A stretch of DNA of 16,282 nucleotides from CADEFQ01 sp035342635 (lineage in GTDB: Bacteria; Pseudomonadota; Gammaproteobacteria; Steroidobacterales; Steroidobacteraceae): NCBI GenBank assembly GCA_035342635.1, contig DAOQXO010000055.1, positions 1-16,282 of the forward strand, given 5' to 3'. The notes beneath the pieces are model-generated. The model did no database searches. It was not told the origin of the DNA and saw only the letters and a program-made list of their open reading frames with translations. Shown here piece by piece: positions 1 to 6,518 of the stretch (position 1 is its first letter; each line of letters opens with the position of its first letter). Position numbers and translations under genes: made by a program.

Positions 1-61
1 GGCCCCGATCGTCGATGCCGATCGTCGCCGCGACACTGCCATCGACCCAGGCACCGAGCAT
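1..61 (-). CDS. pabC: Aminodeoxychorismate lyase PabC, N-terminal fragment (runs off left edge)
   Basis: Only the first 20 codons are present, giving MLGAWVDGSVAATIGIDDRG. The pattern of a short strand, an xVDG turn and a DRG motif matches the start of the PabC/branched-chain aminotransferase fold (PLP fold type IV), where DRG is normally followed by the YGDG motif lying outside the window. PabC releases pyruvate from 4-amino-4-deoxychorismate to give 4-aminobenzoate for folate. The start is well supported: a strong ribosome-binding site (GGAGGAG, 67-73) sits 5 nt before the ATG. The ATG overlaps the pabB stop as TGATG, which implies translational coupling to pabB, the enzyme that makes its substrate. 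The call rests on 20 residues plus context. Confidence 0.8.
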   Translation of the reverse strand, partial: MLGAWVDGSVAATIGIDDRG

Positions 62-1440
62 CAGGGCTCCTCCAGCGCGGCGAGCAGGCCGCGCGCCTTG
101 GCGCGTGTCTCCTCGAGCTCGCGCCCCGCTTCGGAATCGGCCACGATGCCCGCGCCCGCTCGCGCCTCGATCCGGCCATCCGCGAGCGTGAGGGTGCGGA
201 TCAGGATGTTGAAGTCCGCGTCACCGTTGGTCGCGATCCAGCCGAGCGAGCCGGTGTAGGCATCGCGGCCGGCGCCCTCGAGCGCGGCGATGATTTCCAT
301 GCAGCGCACCTTCGGCACACCCGTGATCGTTCCGCCGGGGAATACCGCGCGCAACGCATCGACCGGGGTCACCTCGTCGCGCAGCGTGCCGCGGACATTC
401 GACACTATGTGGTGCACGTGCGCGTAACTCTCGACGACCATGAATTCGTCGACGCGTACGCTGCCCGGCTTGCAGATGCGCCCAAGGTCGTTGCGCTCGA
501 GGTCGATCAGCATGACGTGCTCGGCGCGCTCCTTCGGGTGCGCGGTGAGCGCCGCGGCCTCGGTGCTGTCTTCTCCCGGCACGCGGCTGCGCGGACGCGT
601 GCCCGCGATCGGGCGCGTGCTGGCTTCCCGCGCGGCGACCTGGAGCAGGCGCTCGGGGGAAGAGCTCAGGATGTCCATGCCCCGCAGTCGCGCGAAGGCG
701 GCGAACGGCGCGGGATTGGCGGCGCACAGGCGTTCGTAGAGTGCGTAGGCGTCGCCCTCGGGCCAGGGCGCACGCCACCACCGCGACAGGTTCGCCTGGT
801 AGATGTCGCCGGCGCGAATATGCTCCTGGGCTTGCGCGACACGCTCGAGAAAGCGCTCCGGCGGCTCCTCTTCGATCCGGATCTGTGCCGCCCCGCGCGG
901 GAATCCCGGTGAGGCAGGCTGCTCTGCCGCCGCGGCACGCGCCAGTTGCTCGATCGCGGGCAGCAGTGCCTCGCTGCCGGGTGCCGCGACCGCCTCGATC
1001 ACATCGCCCGCCAGGTCGTGCTCGAGCGCCGCCCGCACCCTCAGGGCAAGGGCGCGCCAGGGCAGCGAGCCGCGCGGGAGCCGCAGCCGCGGCTCGATCT
1101 CCTGCGCCATCTCGTAGCCGAGGTAAACGACCCAGCCGCCGGCCAGACCGCCGCCGTGCGGCGCCTCGCTGTGCACGCTGCGCCACCAGGCATCGAGTGC
1201 TGCCAGAAAGCCGCCCGCACGACCCTGCGCGGCGACTGCCGCCGGCACGTCACCTTCGACGACCAGTCGGCCCTCACGATCGACACCCAGCAGTCCGCCC
1301 GGCATCGCGGCGAGCATCGAGCGCGAGCCCGCGGCGGCGCTGTCGAACAATACGGGAAAGAGGTCCGGATGCTCGCCGACGAGGCGCCGCAAGGTGGCGG
1401 AAGGGATGTCGAGCCGCCGGCGCGTCTCGCGAAGTGACAT
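61..1440 (-). CDS. pabB: Aminodeoxychorismate synthase component I (PabB)
   Basis: 459 residues, usual for the chorismate-binding family. With a glutamine amidotransferase (PabA, not in the window) PabB aminates chorismate to 4-amino-4-deoxychorismate, the first step of 4-aminobenzoate and folate synthesis in the cytoplasm. Visible family motifs are GDIYQANLSR (211-220), PIAGTRPR (277-284), MLIDLERNDLGR (310-321), FPGGTITGVPKVRCMEII (367-384), the YTGSLGW stretch near 395 and AGAGIVADS (428-436). TrpE is the main alternative; the position directly before pabC and after fabF, and GDIYQAN plus FPGGTITG, favour PabB. One odd point is that residue 279 is alanine, where E. coli PabB has the catalytic lysine of PIKGT. 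The ATG lies 15 nt after the fabF stop, with a modest CAGG upstream. Confidence 0.9.
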   Translation of the reverse strand: MSLRETRRRLDIPSATLRRLVGEHPDLFPVLFDSAAAGSRSMLAAMPGGLLGVDREGRLVVEGDVPAAVAAQGRAGGFLAALDAWWRSVHSEAPHGGGLAGGWVVYLGYEMAQEIEPRLRLPRGSLPWRALALRVRAALEHDLAGDVIEAVAAPGSEALLPAIEQLARAAAAEQPASPGFPRGAAQIRIEEEPPERFLERVAQAQEHIRAGDIYQANLSRWWRAPWPEGDAYALYERLCAANPAPFAAFARLRGMDILSSSPERLLQVAAREASTRPIAGTRPRSRVPGEDSTEAAALTAHPKERAEHVMLIDLERNDLGRICKPGSVRVDEFMVVESYAHVHHIVSNVRGTLRDEVTPVDALRAVFPGGTITGVPKVRCMEIIAALEGAGRDAYTGSLGWIATNGDADFNILIRTLTLADGRIEARAGAGIVADSEAGRELEETRAKARGLLAALEEP

Positions 1441-1455
1441 GGCCTGCGGCCGTAC

Positions 1456-2703
1456 TCAGCCCTTGAAGCGGCGAAAGACGACCGTTCCGTTCGTGCCCCC
1501 GAACCCGAACGAATTCGACGCCGCCACCTCGATCGGCATGGGACGCGCCTCGTTGGGTACGTAGTCGAGGTCGCAGTCCGGGTCCGGCGTGTGGTAGTTG
1601 ATCGTCGGCGGCGCGACATTGTCGCGGATCGCGAGTACCGAGAAGATGCTCTCGGCGACACCCGCCGCGCCGAGCAGATGCCCGGTCATCGACTTGGTCG
1701 AGCTCACCGCCAGCCTCGCCGCGTGACTGCCGAACGCGTGCTTGATCGCGATCGTCTCGGCGGTATCGCCGCGCGGCGTCGACGTCGCATGGGCATTCAG
1801 GTATTGCACGTCCTCGGGCGCAAGCTTCGCGTCGCGCAATGCGTTGACCATCGCAATACGCGCGCCGCGGCCGTCGTCGGGCGGGGCGGTGATGTGAAAC
1901 GCATCGCCGCTCATGCCGAAGCCGATCATCTCGGCATAGATGCGCGCACCGCGCGCCTTCGCGTGCCCGAGTTCTTCGAGGATTACGGCACCGCCCCCGT
2001 CACCCATGACGAACCCGTCGCGATCGCGATCCCACGGGCGGCTCGCTCCGGCGGGATCGTCGTTGCGCTCCGACAGTGCCTTCGCCTGGCCGAAACCGGC
2101 CAGCGCGGTCGGTGTGCTCGCGTGTTCGGCACCGCCGGCGATCATGATGTCAGCGTCGCCGTACTGGATCATGCGCATCGCGAGCCCGAGCGCATGCGCC
2201 GAACTCGTGCAGGCGGACACTACCGCCAGATTCGGGCCGTTGATGCCATAGCGGATCGACAGGTGCCCGGCGATCATGTTGATGATCGTGCTCGGGATGT
2301 AGAACGGCGAGATCTTGCGCGGGTTCTTGGTCGTCGCCCAGGTGCCGATCTCGCGCTCCATGCCCTCGAGGCCACCGATACCCGAACCCATGATCACGCC
2401 GCTGCGCGTCGGGTCTTCCTTCGAGAAGTCGAGGCCCGAGTCGGTGACGGCCTGTGTGCCGGCCGCCACGCCATAGTGCATGAACGGGTCCATGCGGCGC
2501 GCTTCCTTGGGCGCCAGGTAGGCGGTCACGTCGAAGCCACGCACTTCGCCCGCGAAGCGCGTGCCGAAAGCGGAGACATCGAAGCGTGTGATCGGAGCTA
2601 TGCCGCTCTGACCCGCCAGCACCGCGGCCCAGGCGCTGTCGAGAGTGCTCCCGACAGGAGAAACGATTCCGATTCCGGTAACAACGACGCGGCGATTACC
2701 CAC
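1456..2703 (-). CDS. fabF: Beta-ketoacyl-ACP synthase II (FabF)
   Basis: FabF condenses malonyl-ACP with acyl-ACP, the elongation step of type II fatty acid synthesis. The frame is open further upstream (to a TTG at 2742), but I place the start at GTG 2703, because AAAGGT lies 4 nt before it and the protein then begins MGNRRVVVTGIG and has 415 residues, close to the 413 of E. coli FabF. The catalytic set is present: Cys165 in SACTSSAH, His305 in LNAHATSTP, Lys337 and His342 in SSTKSMTGHLLGAAG, and the C-terminal SFGFGGTN loop. acpP lies upstream, separated by 66 nt containing a strong hairpin; pabB follows after 15 nt. The Cys-His-His set excludes a KAS III (FabH). FabB is the other possibility, but length and order after acpP favour FabF. 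Confidence 0.95.
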   Translation of the reverse strand: MGNRRVVVTGIGIVSPVGSTLDSAWAAVLAGQSGIAPITRFDVSAFGTRFAGEVRGFDVTAYLAPKEARRMDPFMHYGVAAGTQAVTDSGLDFSKEDPTRSGVIMGSGIGGLEGMEREIGTWATTKNPRKISPFYIPSTIINMIAGHLSIRYGINGPNLAVVSACTSSAHALGLAMRMIQYGDADIMIAGGAEHASTPTALAGFGQAKALSERNDDPAGASRPWDRDRDGFVMGDGGGAVILEELGHAKARGARIYAEMIGFGMSGDAFHITAPPDDGRGARIAMVNALRDAKLAPEDVQYLNAHATSTPRGDTAETIAIKHAFGSHAARLAVSSTKSMTGHLLGAAGVAESIFSVLAIRDNVAPPTINYHTPDPDCDLDYVPNEARPMPIEVAASNSFGFGGTNGTVVFRRFKG

Positions 2704-2742
2704 GCGGACCTTTCGCAACTCGTACAGCGGGAGGAGCGGCAA

Positions 2743-2762
2743 GGCGCCGGCGGGCCGGCGCC
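2743..2762 (-). promoter_or_regulatory. Strong GC hairpin between acpP and fabF
   Basis: The sequence is a perfect inverted repeat, GGCGCCGG and CCGGCGCC, with a 4-nt loop, starting 7 nt after the acpP stop in the direction of transcription. It is followed by TTGCCGCTCC and not by a T-run, so it does not look like a standard intrinsic terminator. It could protect the 3' end of a short acpP mRNA, act as a partial terminator, or hold back fabF translation. Function is inferred; the base pairing is seen directly. Confidence 0.6.
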
Positions 2763-2769
2763 ACGGACA

Positions 2770-3009
2770 TTACGATTTGCGGCGCTCGTTGATGTAGTCG
2801 ATGGCCTGCTGAACCGTAGTGATCTTCTCGGCATCCTCGTCCGGAATCTCGATCTCGAATTCCTCTTCGAGCGCCATGACCAGTTCCACCGTATCGAGCG
2901 AGTCGGCACCGAGATCGTCGACGAACGAGGCGTCGCTCGTGACCTGCTCTGCCTTGACGCCCAGCTGCTCCGTGACGATGGCTTTTACTTGCTGTTCAAC
3001 AGTACTCAT
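2770..3009 (-). CDS. acpP: Acyl carrier protein
   Basis: A 79-residue acidic protein that carries acyl chains on a 4'-phosphopantetheine arm through all steps of fatty acid synthesis. The attachment serine is Ser37 in DDLGADSLDTVELV, the canonical ACP motif, followed by the acidic helix II/III region (EEEFEIEIPDEDAE, 48-60). The frame stays open upstream to 3138, but ATG 3009 gives the normal ACP start (MSTVEQQVKAIV) and length, with GAGGA 10 nt upstream. It sits between fabG and fabF as in most proteobacteria. Gaps on both sides (169 nt to fabG, 66 nt to fabF) are the largest in this operon and carry a probable promoter and a hairpin, consistent with ACP being made in excess of its neighbours. 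Confidence 0.98.
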   Translation of the reverse strand: MSTVEQQVKAIVTEQLGVKAEQVTSDASFVDDLGADSLDTVELVMALEEEFEIEIPDEDAEKITTVQQAIDYINERRKS

Positions 3010-3073
3010 CTCAGTGATGTCCTCGTGACTTATCTTTGGTATGGCCGCGGGTAGCCGGCCGAATGGGCGCGGT

Positions 3074-3102
3074 ATTGTAGGTGAAGCCCCTTGCGCTCGC
3101 CA
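3074..3102 (-). promoter_or_regulatory. Candidate acpP promoter in the 169-nt fabG-acpP gap
   Basis: The gap 3010-3178 contains no gene. Reading on the minus strand it holds TACAAT (3079-3074), a good -10 match, with TGGCGA (3102-3097) at 17-nt spacing as a weak -35. Transcription would start near 3067, leaving a leader of about 58 nt. That leader could form a small hairpin (GGCCG and CGGCC, 3056-3060 with 3043-3047). Upstream, 3122-3142 is a sharp A/T-rich island (TTGTTTTTTCAGACAAAAC on the plus strand) in otherwise GC-rich DNA, perhaps an UP-like element or protein-binding site. An acpP-proximal promoter is known in E. coli; here it is a prediction. Confidence 0.4.
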
Positions 3103-3178
3103 CCCGGGCTGCCTGCGAGTACTTGTTTTTTCAGACAAAACATGCTCTTGCCGCGGCAGCGTGCGTGGCGCCGGCGCG

Positions 3179-3919
3179 TCAGGGCATGTACATGCCGCCG
3201 TTCACATGCAGGGTTTCGCCGGTGATATAGGCCGCCGCGGGCGAACACAGGAAGGCAACTGCGGCGGCAACGTCGTCCGCCGCCCCGAGCCGTGCCATCG
3301 GAATCTGGGCGAGCAACGCGCCGCGCTGCTCGTCGCTGAGGCTGCGGGTCATGTCGGTGTCGATGAAGCCGGGGGCCACCGCGTTGACCGTGATGCCGCG
3401 GCTCGCCACCTCTTTCGCCAGCGACTTGGTAAAGCCGAGCAGCCCTGCCTTGGCAGCCGCGTAATTCGCCTGCCCCGGGTTGCCGGTCAGCGCGACGATC
3501 GAGGTCAGGTTGACGATGCGTCCGCGGCGCTCCTTCATCATGCGCCTGAGGCAGGCCTTGCTCAGGCGGAACACGGACGTGAGATTGGTTGCGAGCACGC
3601 TGTCCCAGTCGTCCTGCTTCATGCGCAGCAGCAGCGTGTCGCGCGTGATCGCCGCGTTGTTCACGAGGATCGTCGGCATCTCGCCCTTCGAATCGAGATC
3701 CGCGACGAGCGTGTCGATCGATGCGGCGTCACCCACGTCGAGGACGGCGCCGCGGCCGCGCTGCCCGGCGGCCGCGAAATCCGCGGTGAGCTTGGCCGCG
3801 CCCTCCGCCGAGGTCGATGTGCCGATGACGTTCGCGCCCGCGGCAAGGAGTGCCGTGGCGATGGCACGGCCTATGCCGCGGGACGCGCCGGTGACGAGCG
3901 CGGTGTCTTTCTCGAGCAT
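3179..3919 (-). CDS. fabG: 3-oxoacyl-ACP reductase (FabG)
   Basis: A 246-residue short-chain dehydrogenase that reduces 3-oxoacyl-ACP with NADPH, the first reduction in each fatty acid cycle. Visible features are the nucleotide-binding GASRGIG (11-17), NNA (87-89), Asn112 in TNLTSVF, and the catalytic Ser140, Tyr153 and Lys157 (S-x12-Y-x3-K, the FabG spacing). The C-terminus ITGETLHVNGGMYMP is typical. The open frame extends far upstream into fabD, but ATG 3919 is preceded by AAGGGGAG and gives the usual start MLEKDTALVTG. The start lies 2 nt after the fabD stop, so the two are probably translated together. SDR enzymes are numerous, but flanking fabD and acpP make FabG secure. Confidence 0.96.
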   Translation of the reverse strand: MLEKDTALVTGASRGIGRAIATALLAAGANVIGTSTSAEGAAKLTADFAAAGQRGRGAVLDVGDAASIDTLVADLDSKGEMPTILVNNAAITRDTLLLRMKQDDWDSVLATNLTSVFRLSKACLRRMMKERRGRIVNLTSIVALTGNPGQANYAAAKAGLLGFTKSLAKEVASRGITVNAVAPGFIDTDMTRSLSDEQRGALLAQIPMARLGAADDVAAAVAFLCSPAAAYITGETLHVNGGMYMP

Positions 3920-3921
3920 GC

Positions 3922-4866
3922 TCACTCCCCTTGCATCGCGGCACGTGCCGCATCGATCGACACCGGATCCTCGAGCGCGTGGAATGTGAGGCCGGGCGCG
4001 CGTTCGATACGGCGATTGAGACTCGTCAGCACCTTGCCCGGGCCGCATTCGGCGAGCGTGGTCATGCCGTCGGCGATCAGCGCGCGCACGGTCGCGGTCC
4101 AGTGCACGGGACTCGCGAGCTGGGTCACGAGGATCGCGCGAATCCCGTCCGGATCGTCGTGACGCTTCGAATCGACCGCGCTGTAGTACGGGATGCGCGG
4201 CACCGCGATCGCCACGCCGCCCAGCCGCTCACGCAGGCGCTCGGCGGCGCCACGCATCAGGCTGCTGTGCGAGGGCACGCTGACCGGCAGCAGGACCGCG
4301 CGCTTGGCACCCCGCACCTTCGCGGCCTCGATCGCCCGCGCCACCGCGGCGCTCTCGCCCGCGATGACGATCTGTCCCGGCGAGTTGTAGTTGACCGGCT
4401 CGACCACTGCGCCCTGGGCGGCCTCGCGGCAGGCCGCCTCGATGTCGGCGTCCTCGAGGCCGAGCACCGCGGCCATCGCACCGCTCCCGAGCGGCACGGC
4501 CTCCTGCATCGCACGACCACGGAACTGCACGAGTTCGATGGCGGCACCGAAATCGAGCGCACCGGCTGCGACGAGCGCGGTGAACTCCCCGAGGCTGTGG
4601 CCGGATACGGCGTTCGGCAACGCCCCACCACGCGTCTGCCAGGCCCGGAAGGTCGCGATCCCGGCAGCCAGCATGGCCGGCTGGGTACGCTCGGTCTCGT
4701 TCAGGCGTTCGGCAGGCCCGGCCGCAATGAGCGACCAGAGGTCGTAGCCGAGCACGCTGGATGCGGCTGCGAAGGTCTCGCGCACGATGGGCTCGGCCTC
4801 GGCGAGGGCACCGAGCATGCCGACCGATTGCGAACCCTGACCAGGAAATACAAACGCGATACCCAT
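3922..4866 (-). CDS. fabD: Malonyl-CoA:ACP transacylase (FabD)
   Basis: A 314-residue enzyme (309 in E. coli) that moves malonyl from CoA to ACP, supplying the chain extender for FabF. Landmarks are FPGQGSQ (7-13, oxyanion-hole glutamine 10), the nucleophile Ser91 in GHSLGE, Arg117 in FRGRAM, the catalytic His200 in VPSHSSLM, and GPGKVL towards the C-terminus. The open frame extends upstream to 5052, but ATG 4866 gives the standard FabD N-terminus MGIAFVFPGQG. Only a weak ribosome site (CCGGAC) precedes it. It is the first gene of the fab operon here; the usual upstream plsX and fabH are not next to it, and the gene upstream is a rhombosortase. Confidence 0.96.
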   Translation of the reverse strand: MGIAFVFPGQGSQSVGMLGALAEAEPIVRETFAAASSVLGYDLWSLIAAGPAERLNETERTQPAMLAAGIATFRAWQTRGGALPNAVSGHSLGEFTALVAAGALDFGAAIELVQFRGRAMQEAVPLGSGAMAAVLGLEDADIEAACREAAQGAVVEPVNYNSPGQIVIAGESAAVARAIEAAKVRGAKRAVLLPVSVPSHSSLMRGAAERLRERLGGVAIAVPRIPYYSAVDSKRHDDPDGIRAILVTQLASPVHWTATVRALIADGMTTLAECGPGKVLTSLNRRIERAPGLTFHALEDPVSIDAARAAMQGE

Positions 4867-4893
4867 GTGTCGTCCGGTGGTGTCGGGGCGCGG

Positions 4894-4922
4894 ATTATAA
4901 CGGCTCGCGTCGCGAGGGCAGG
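4894..4922 (-). promoter_or_regulatory. Probable fabD promoter overlapping the upstream stop codon
   Basis: On the minus strand TATAAT (4899-4894) is a perfect -10 hexamer, 27 nt before the fabD ATG. At the ideal 17-nt spacing the -35 is poor (CCTGCC); TTGCCT lies 20 nt upstream, which is long. The box contains the TAA stop (4897-4895) of the rhombosortase gene. It would give a leader of only about 20 nt. A chance match is possible, but such an AT-rich hexamer stands out in this GC-rich DNA. Confidence 0.5.
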
Positions 4923-5497
4923 CAAAGTGCGATGACGAGCCCGCCGACCGCACCATACAGATGGGCCTGCACGACCACCGGCGCGTCTCCCGCAAACGGC
5001 AGCGGCATGTACTGTTCGGCGAGGAGCTTCCCGGCCAGCACCAACGCGACAATCCAGCCGACGTGTTCGCGACGACGCAGTTGCGCGAGCGCGCCGGCCG
5101 CCATCACTCCGTGCAGCCAGCCCGAGGCGCCGACGTACCACTCGATACCCGGTGCGCCGAACCACAGGCCGGCATCGATCGCCAGCATCGACACCCCCAC
5201 GATGGCGAGCCAATGCACGGGCCGGTAGTCGCGGGCGAACAGCGCCCACACGAGCGCGCACCCCGCGCCATTGAGCAGCGCATGGCGCAGATCGAGGTGC
5301 ACCCAGTGGGCGCTTGCCAGTCGCCAGAACTCGCCGGCCGCGACCCCGGTGCGCTCGTAGCGCCATGCGAGGCGCCCCACCTCACCAGCCAGCGATGGCA
5401 GCAGCAGCAACGCCAGGACGCAGGCCAGACCAAGACCGTAGCGACCGTCGCCGTTGAGCGACGCGAGCAGGCGCGACGGAGCCGGGACAGCCGTCAT
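4895..5497 (-). CDS. rrtA: Rhombosortase-type rhomboid intramembrane serine protease
   Basis: A 200-residue multi-pass membrane protein with about six hydrophobic segments (roughly 20-38, 73-87, 93-114, 122-139, 146-160, 175-193). The rhomboid dyad is visible: Ser125 in GASGWLHG and His179 in VVVQAHLYGAVGG. The N-terminal FWRLASAHWVHLDLRHALLN (57-76) is the rhomboid H-x-x-H-x4-H-x3-N segment. SGxLHG and the compact size match the rhombosortase subfamily, which cleaves proteins bearing a GlyGly-CTERM tail, rather than the larger GlpG. No GlyGly-CTERM protein is encoded in the window. The gene lies between the fab operon (28 nt to the fabD start) and, divergently, gspG. Rhombosortase substrates in Vibrio are exported by type II secretion, so the placement may be functional. 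No clear ribosome site precedes the ATG. Confidence 0.8.
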   Translation of the reverse strand: MTAVPAPSRLLASLNGDGRYGLGLACVLALLLLPSLAGEVGRLAWRYERTGVAAGEFWRLASAHWVHLDLRHALLNGAGCALVWALFARDYRPVHWLAIVGVSMLAIDAGLWFGAPGIEWYVGASGWLHGVMAAGALAQLRRREHVGWIVALVLAGKLLAEQYMPLPFAGDAPVVVQAHLYGAVGGLVIALCLPSRREPL

Positions 5498-5534
5498 GGT
5501 TCAGACACGGTCATTTGCTATGATTATGAACGAT
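5498..5534. promoter_or_regulatory. Compact divergent promoter region, rhombosortase / gspG
   Basis: Only 37 nt separate the two start codons. On the plus strand TGCTATGAT (5516-5524) is an extended -10 box pointing at gspG. On the minus strand CATAAT (5528-5523) is a candidate -10 pointing at the rhombosortase. The boxes share two bases and face opposite ways. Neither has a convincing -35. If the plus-strand box is used, transcription would begin near 5531, leaving gspG almost leaderless if ATG 5535 is the start. Confidence 0.4.
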
Positions 5535-5972
5535 ATGAACCAGCCTGCCCGTTCCCGCGGCTTCACGCTCATCGAGATCATGGTCGTGGTCGTGATCATC
5601 GGCCTGCTTGCGGCATTCATCGCCCCGCAGATCCTCGGTCGAGTCGACGATGCGAAGATCGTCAAGGCGAAGCAGGACATCCAGGCGCTGGAAACGGCGC
5701 TGACCATGTACAAGCTCGACACCTTCCGCTATCCGGGCACCGACCTCGGGCTCGTGGCGCTCGTGCAGAAGCCGGCCGATCCGCAGGTGCGCAACTGGCG
5801 CGAAGGTGGCTACCTGAAGCGCGTCAACAAGGATCCCTGGGGCAACGACTACCAGTATGTGTTTCCCGGCACGCGCGGCGGCGAGTACGACCTCTACTCG
5901 CTCGGTGCCGATGGCGAGCCGGGCGGCGAAGGCATCAATGCCGATATCGGCAATTGGAACCTCGATCGCTAG
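5535..5972 (+). CDS. gspG: Type II secretion major pseudopilin GspG
   Basis: GspG is the main subunit of the periplasmic pseudopilus that pushes folded exoproteins through the outer-membrane secretin. From ATG 5535 the precursor has 145 residues with a 9-residue basic leader ending SRG, cleaved by prepilin peptidase before FTLIE (Glu at +5 present). A hydrophobic helix follows (MVVVVIIGLLAAFIAP). The C-terminal half carries the GspG hallmarks: YPGTDLGLVALV, GGYLKRVNKDPWGNDYQYV (92-109), and the calcium-loop region GADGEPGGEGINADIGNW (124-141). Upstream ATGs at 5520 and 5526 are in frame and would give leaders of 14 or 12 residues; no Shine-Dalgarno decides, so I chose the leader length most usual for the family. 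It is the first gene of an eight-gene run and is followed by a 24-nt gap with a GC hairpin. Confidence 0.96.
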   Translation: MNQPARSRGFTLIEIMVVVVIIGLLAAFIAPQILGRVDDAKIVKAKQDIQALETALTMYKLDTFRYPGTDLGLVALVQKPADPQVRNWREGGYLKRVNKDPWGNDYQYVFPGTRGGEYDLYSLGADGEPGGEGINADIGNWNLDR

Positions 5973-5974
5973 GA

Positions 5975-5995
5975 CCCGGCCGCCGGGGCCCCGGC
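5975..5995 (+). promoter_or_regulatory. GC palindrome between gspG and gspH
   Basis: The 24-nt gap holds a perfect 14-bp palindrome, GCCGGGGCCCCGGC (5982-5995), ending one base before the gspH ATG. A competing hairpin (CCCGG and CCGGG with a 3-nt loop, 5975-5987) overlaps it. No T-run follows, so a simple terminator is unlikely. Structure here would cover the gspH ribosome-binding region, where no Shine-Dalgarno is visible, and could also protect the 3' end of gspG mRNA. Confidence 0.5.
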
Positions 5996-5996
5996 C

Positions 5997-6518
5997 ATGA
6001 AGCACGCGCGCGGCTTCACGCTCATCGAAATCCTCGTGGTCGTCGTGATCATCGGCGTGCTCGCCGTCGGTGCGGTGCTCGCGATCGGCACGTCGAAGCG
6101 CGACGACACGCTCGAGAAGGAGGCGCAGCGCCTCGAAGCGCTGATCGCCTACGCGCGCGAGCACGCCGAGCTCGCGACGCGCGAGTTCGGCCTGCGCATC
6201 GAGGCCGACCGTTACGGCTTCCTGGTCTACGACCCTCGCCGCGGCATCTGGCACAGCGCAGATGCCGACGAGGTCCTGCGTGAACGGGCCCTTCCGGTGG
6301 GCCTGCGGGTCCGCCTTCGCATCGAGGGTCGCGATGTGCTGCTGCGACCGCTGAAGACCGGCGAGCCGCTGATGCCGCAGTTGATGCTGTTCTCGAACGG
6401 CGATGTCACGCCCTTCGAACTCATGCTGGATCGCGCGGGCAGCGAACTGCGCGCCACGCTGGCGAGTGACGAAGCGGGCGCCATCAAACTCACTCTCCCG
6501 CAGGATGCAAGGCCGTGA
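5997..6518 (+). CDS. gspH: Type II secretion minor pseudopilin GspH
   Basis: 173 residues. The precursor begins MKHARG, the prepilin peptidase site, then FTLIE with Glu at +5 and a hydrophobic helix to about residue 30. The remainder fits the GspH/FimT-like pseudopilin domain: helix EKEAQRLEALIAYAREHAEL (40-59), FGLRIEADRYGFLVYD (64-79), and a late MLFSNGDVTPFEL strand pair (130-142). GspH is thought to link the GspI-J-K tip to the GspG shaft. Identity rests on this pattern plus position between gspG and gspI. There is no good ribosome site, and the start is directly preceded by a palindrome. Its stop overlaps the gspI start as TGATG. Confidence 0.9.
   Translation: MKHARGFTLIEILVVVVIIGVLAVGAVLAIGTSKRDDTLEKEAQRLEALIAYAREHAELATREFGLRIEADRYGFLVYDPRRGIWHSADADEVLRERALPVGLRVRLRIEGRDVLLRPLKTGEPLMPQLMLFSNGDVTPFELMLDRAGSELRATLASDEAGAIKLTLPQDARP

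Noticed and set aside
61..1440. Anthranilate synthase component I (TrpE) instead of PabB
   Set aside because: Residue 279 is TrpE-like, but pabC follows with overlapping codons, the gene sits in the fab/pab operon, and GDIYQAN and FPGGTITG read as PabB.
1591..3054. 487-codon plus-strand frame opposite fabF and acpP
   Set aside because: Antisense shadow; both minus-strand genes have full catalytic motifs.
3149..3158. Palindrome TGCCGCGGCA after fabG as an intrinsic terminator
   Set aside because: With a realistic loop the stem is only about 3 bp, and the T-run downstream is distant and broken.
4895..5497. GlpG-type general rhomboid protease
   Set aside because: It lacks the GlpG cytoplasmic domain, is only 200 residues, and has SGWLHG after the catalytic serine, as in rhombosortases.
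4961..6283. 440-codon plus-strand frame across the rhombosortase, gspG and gspH
   Set aside because: It crosses three well-supported genes in other frames and its translation is Arg/His-rich low complexity.
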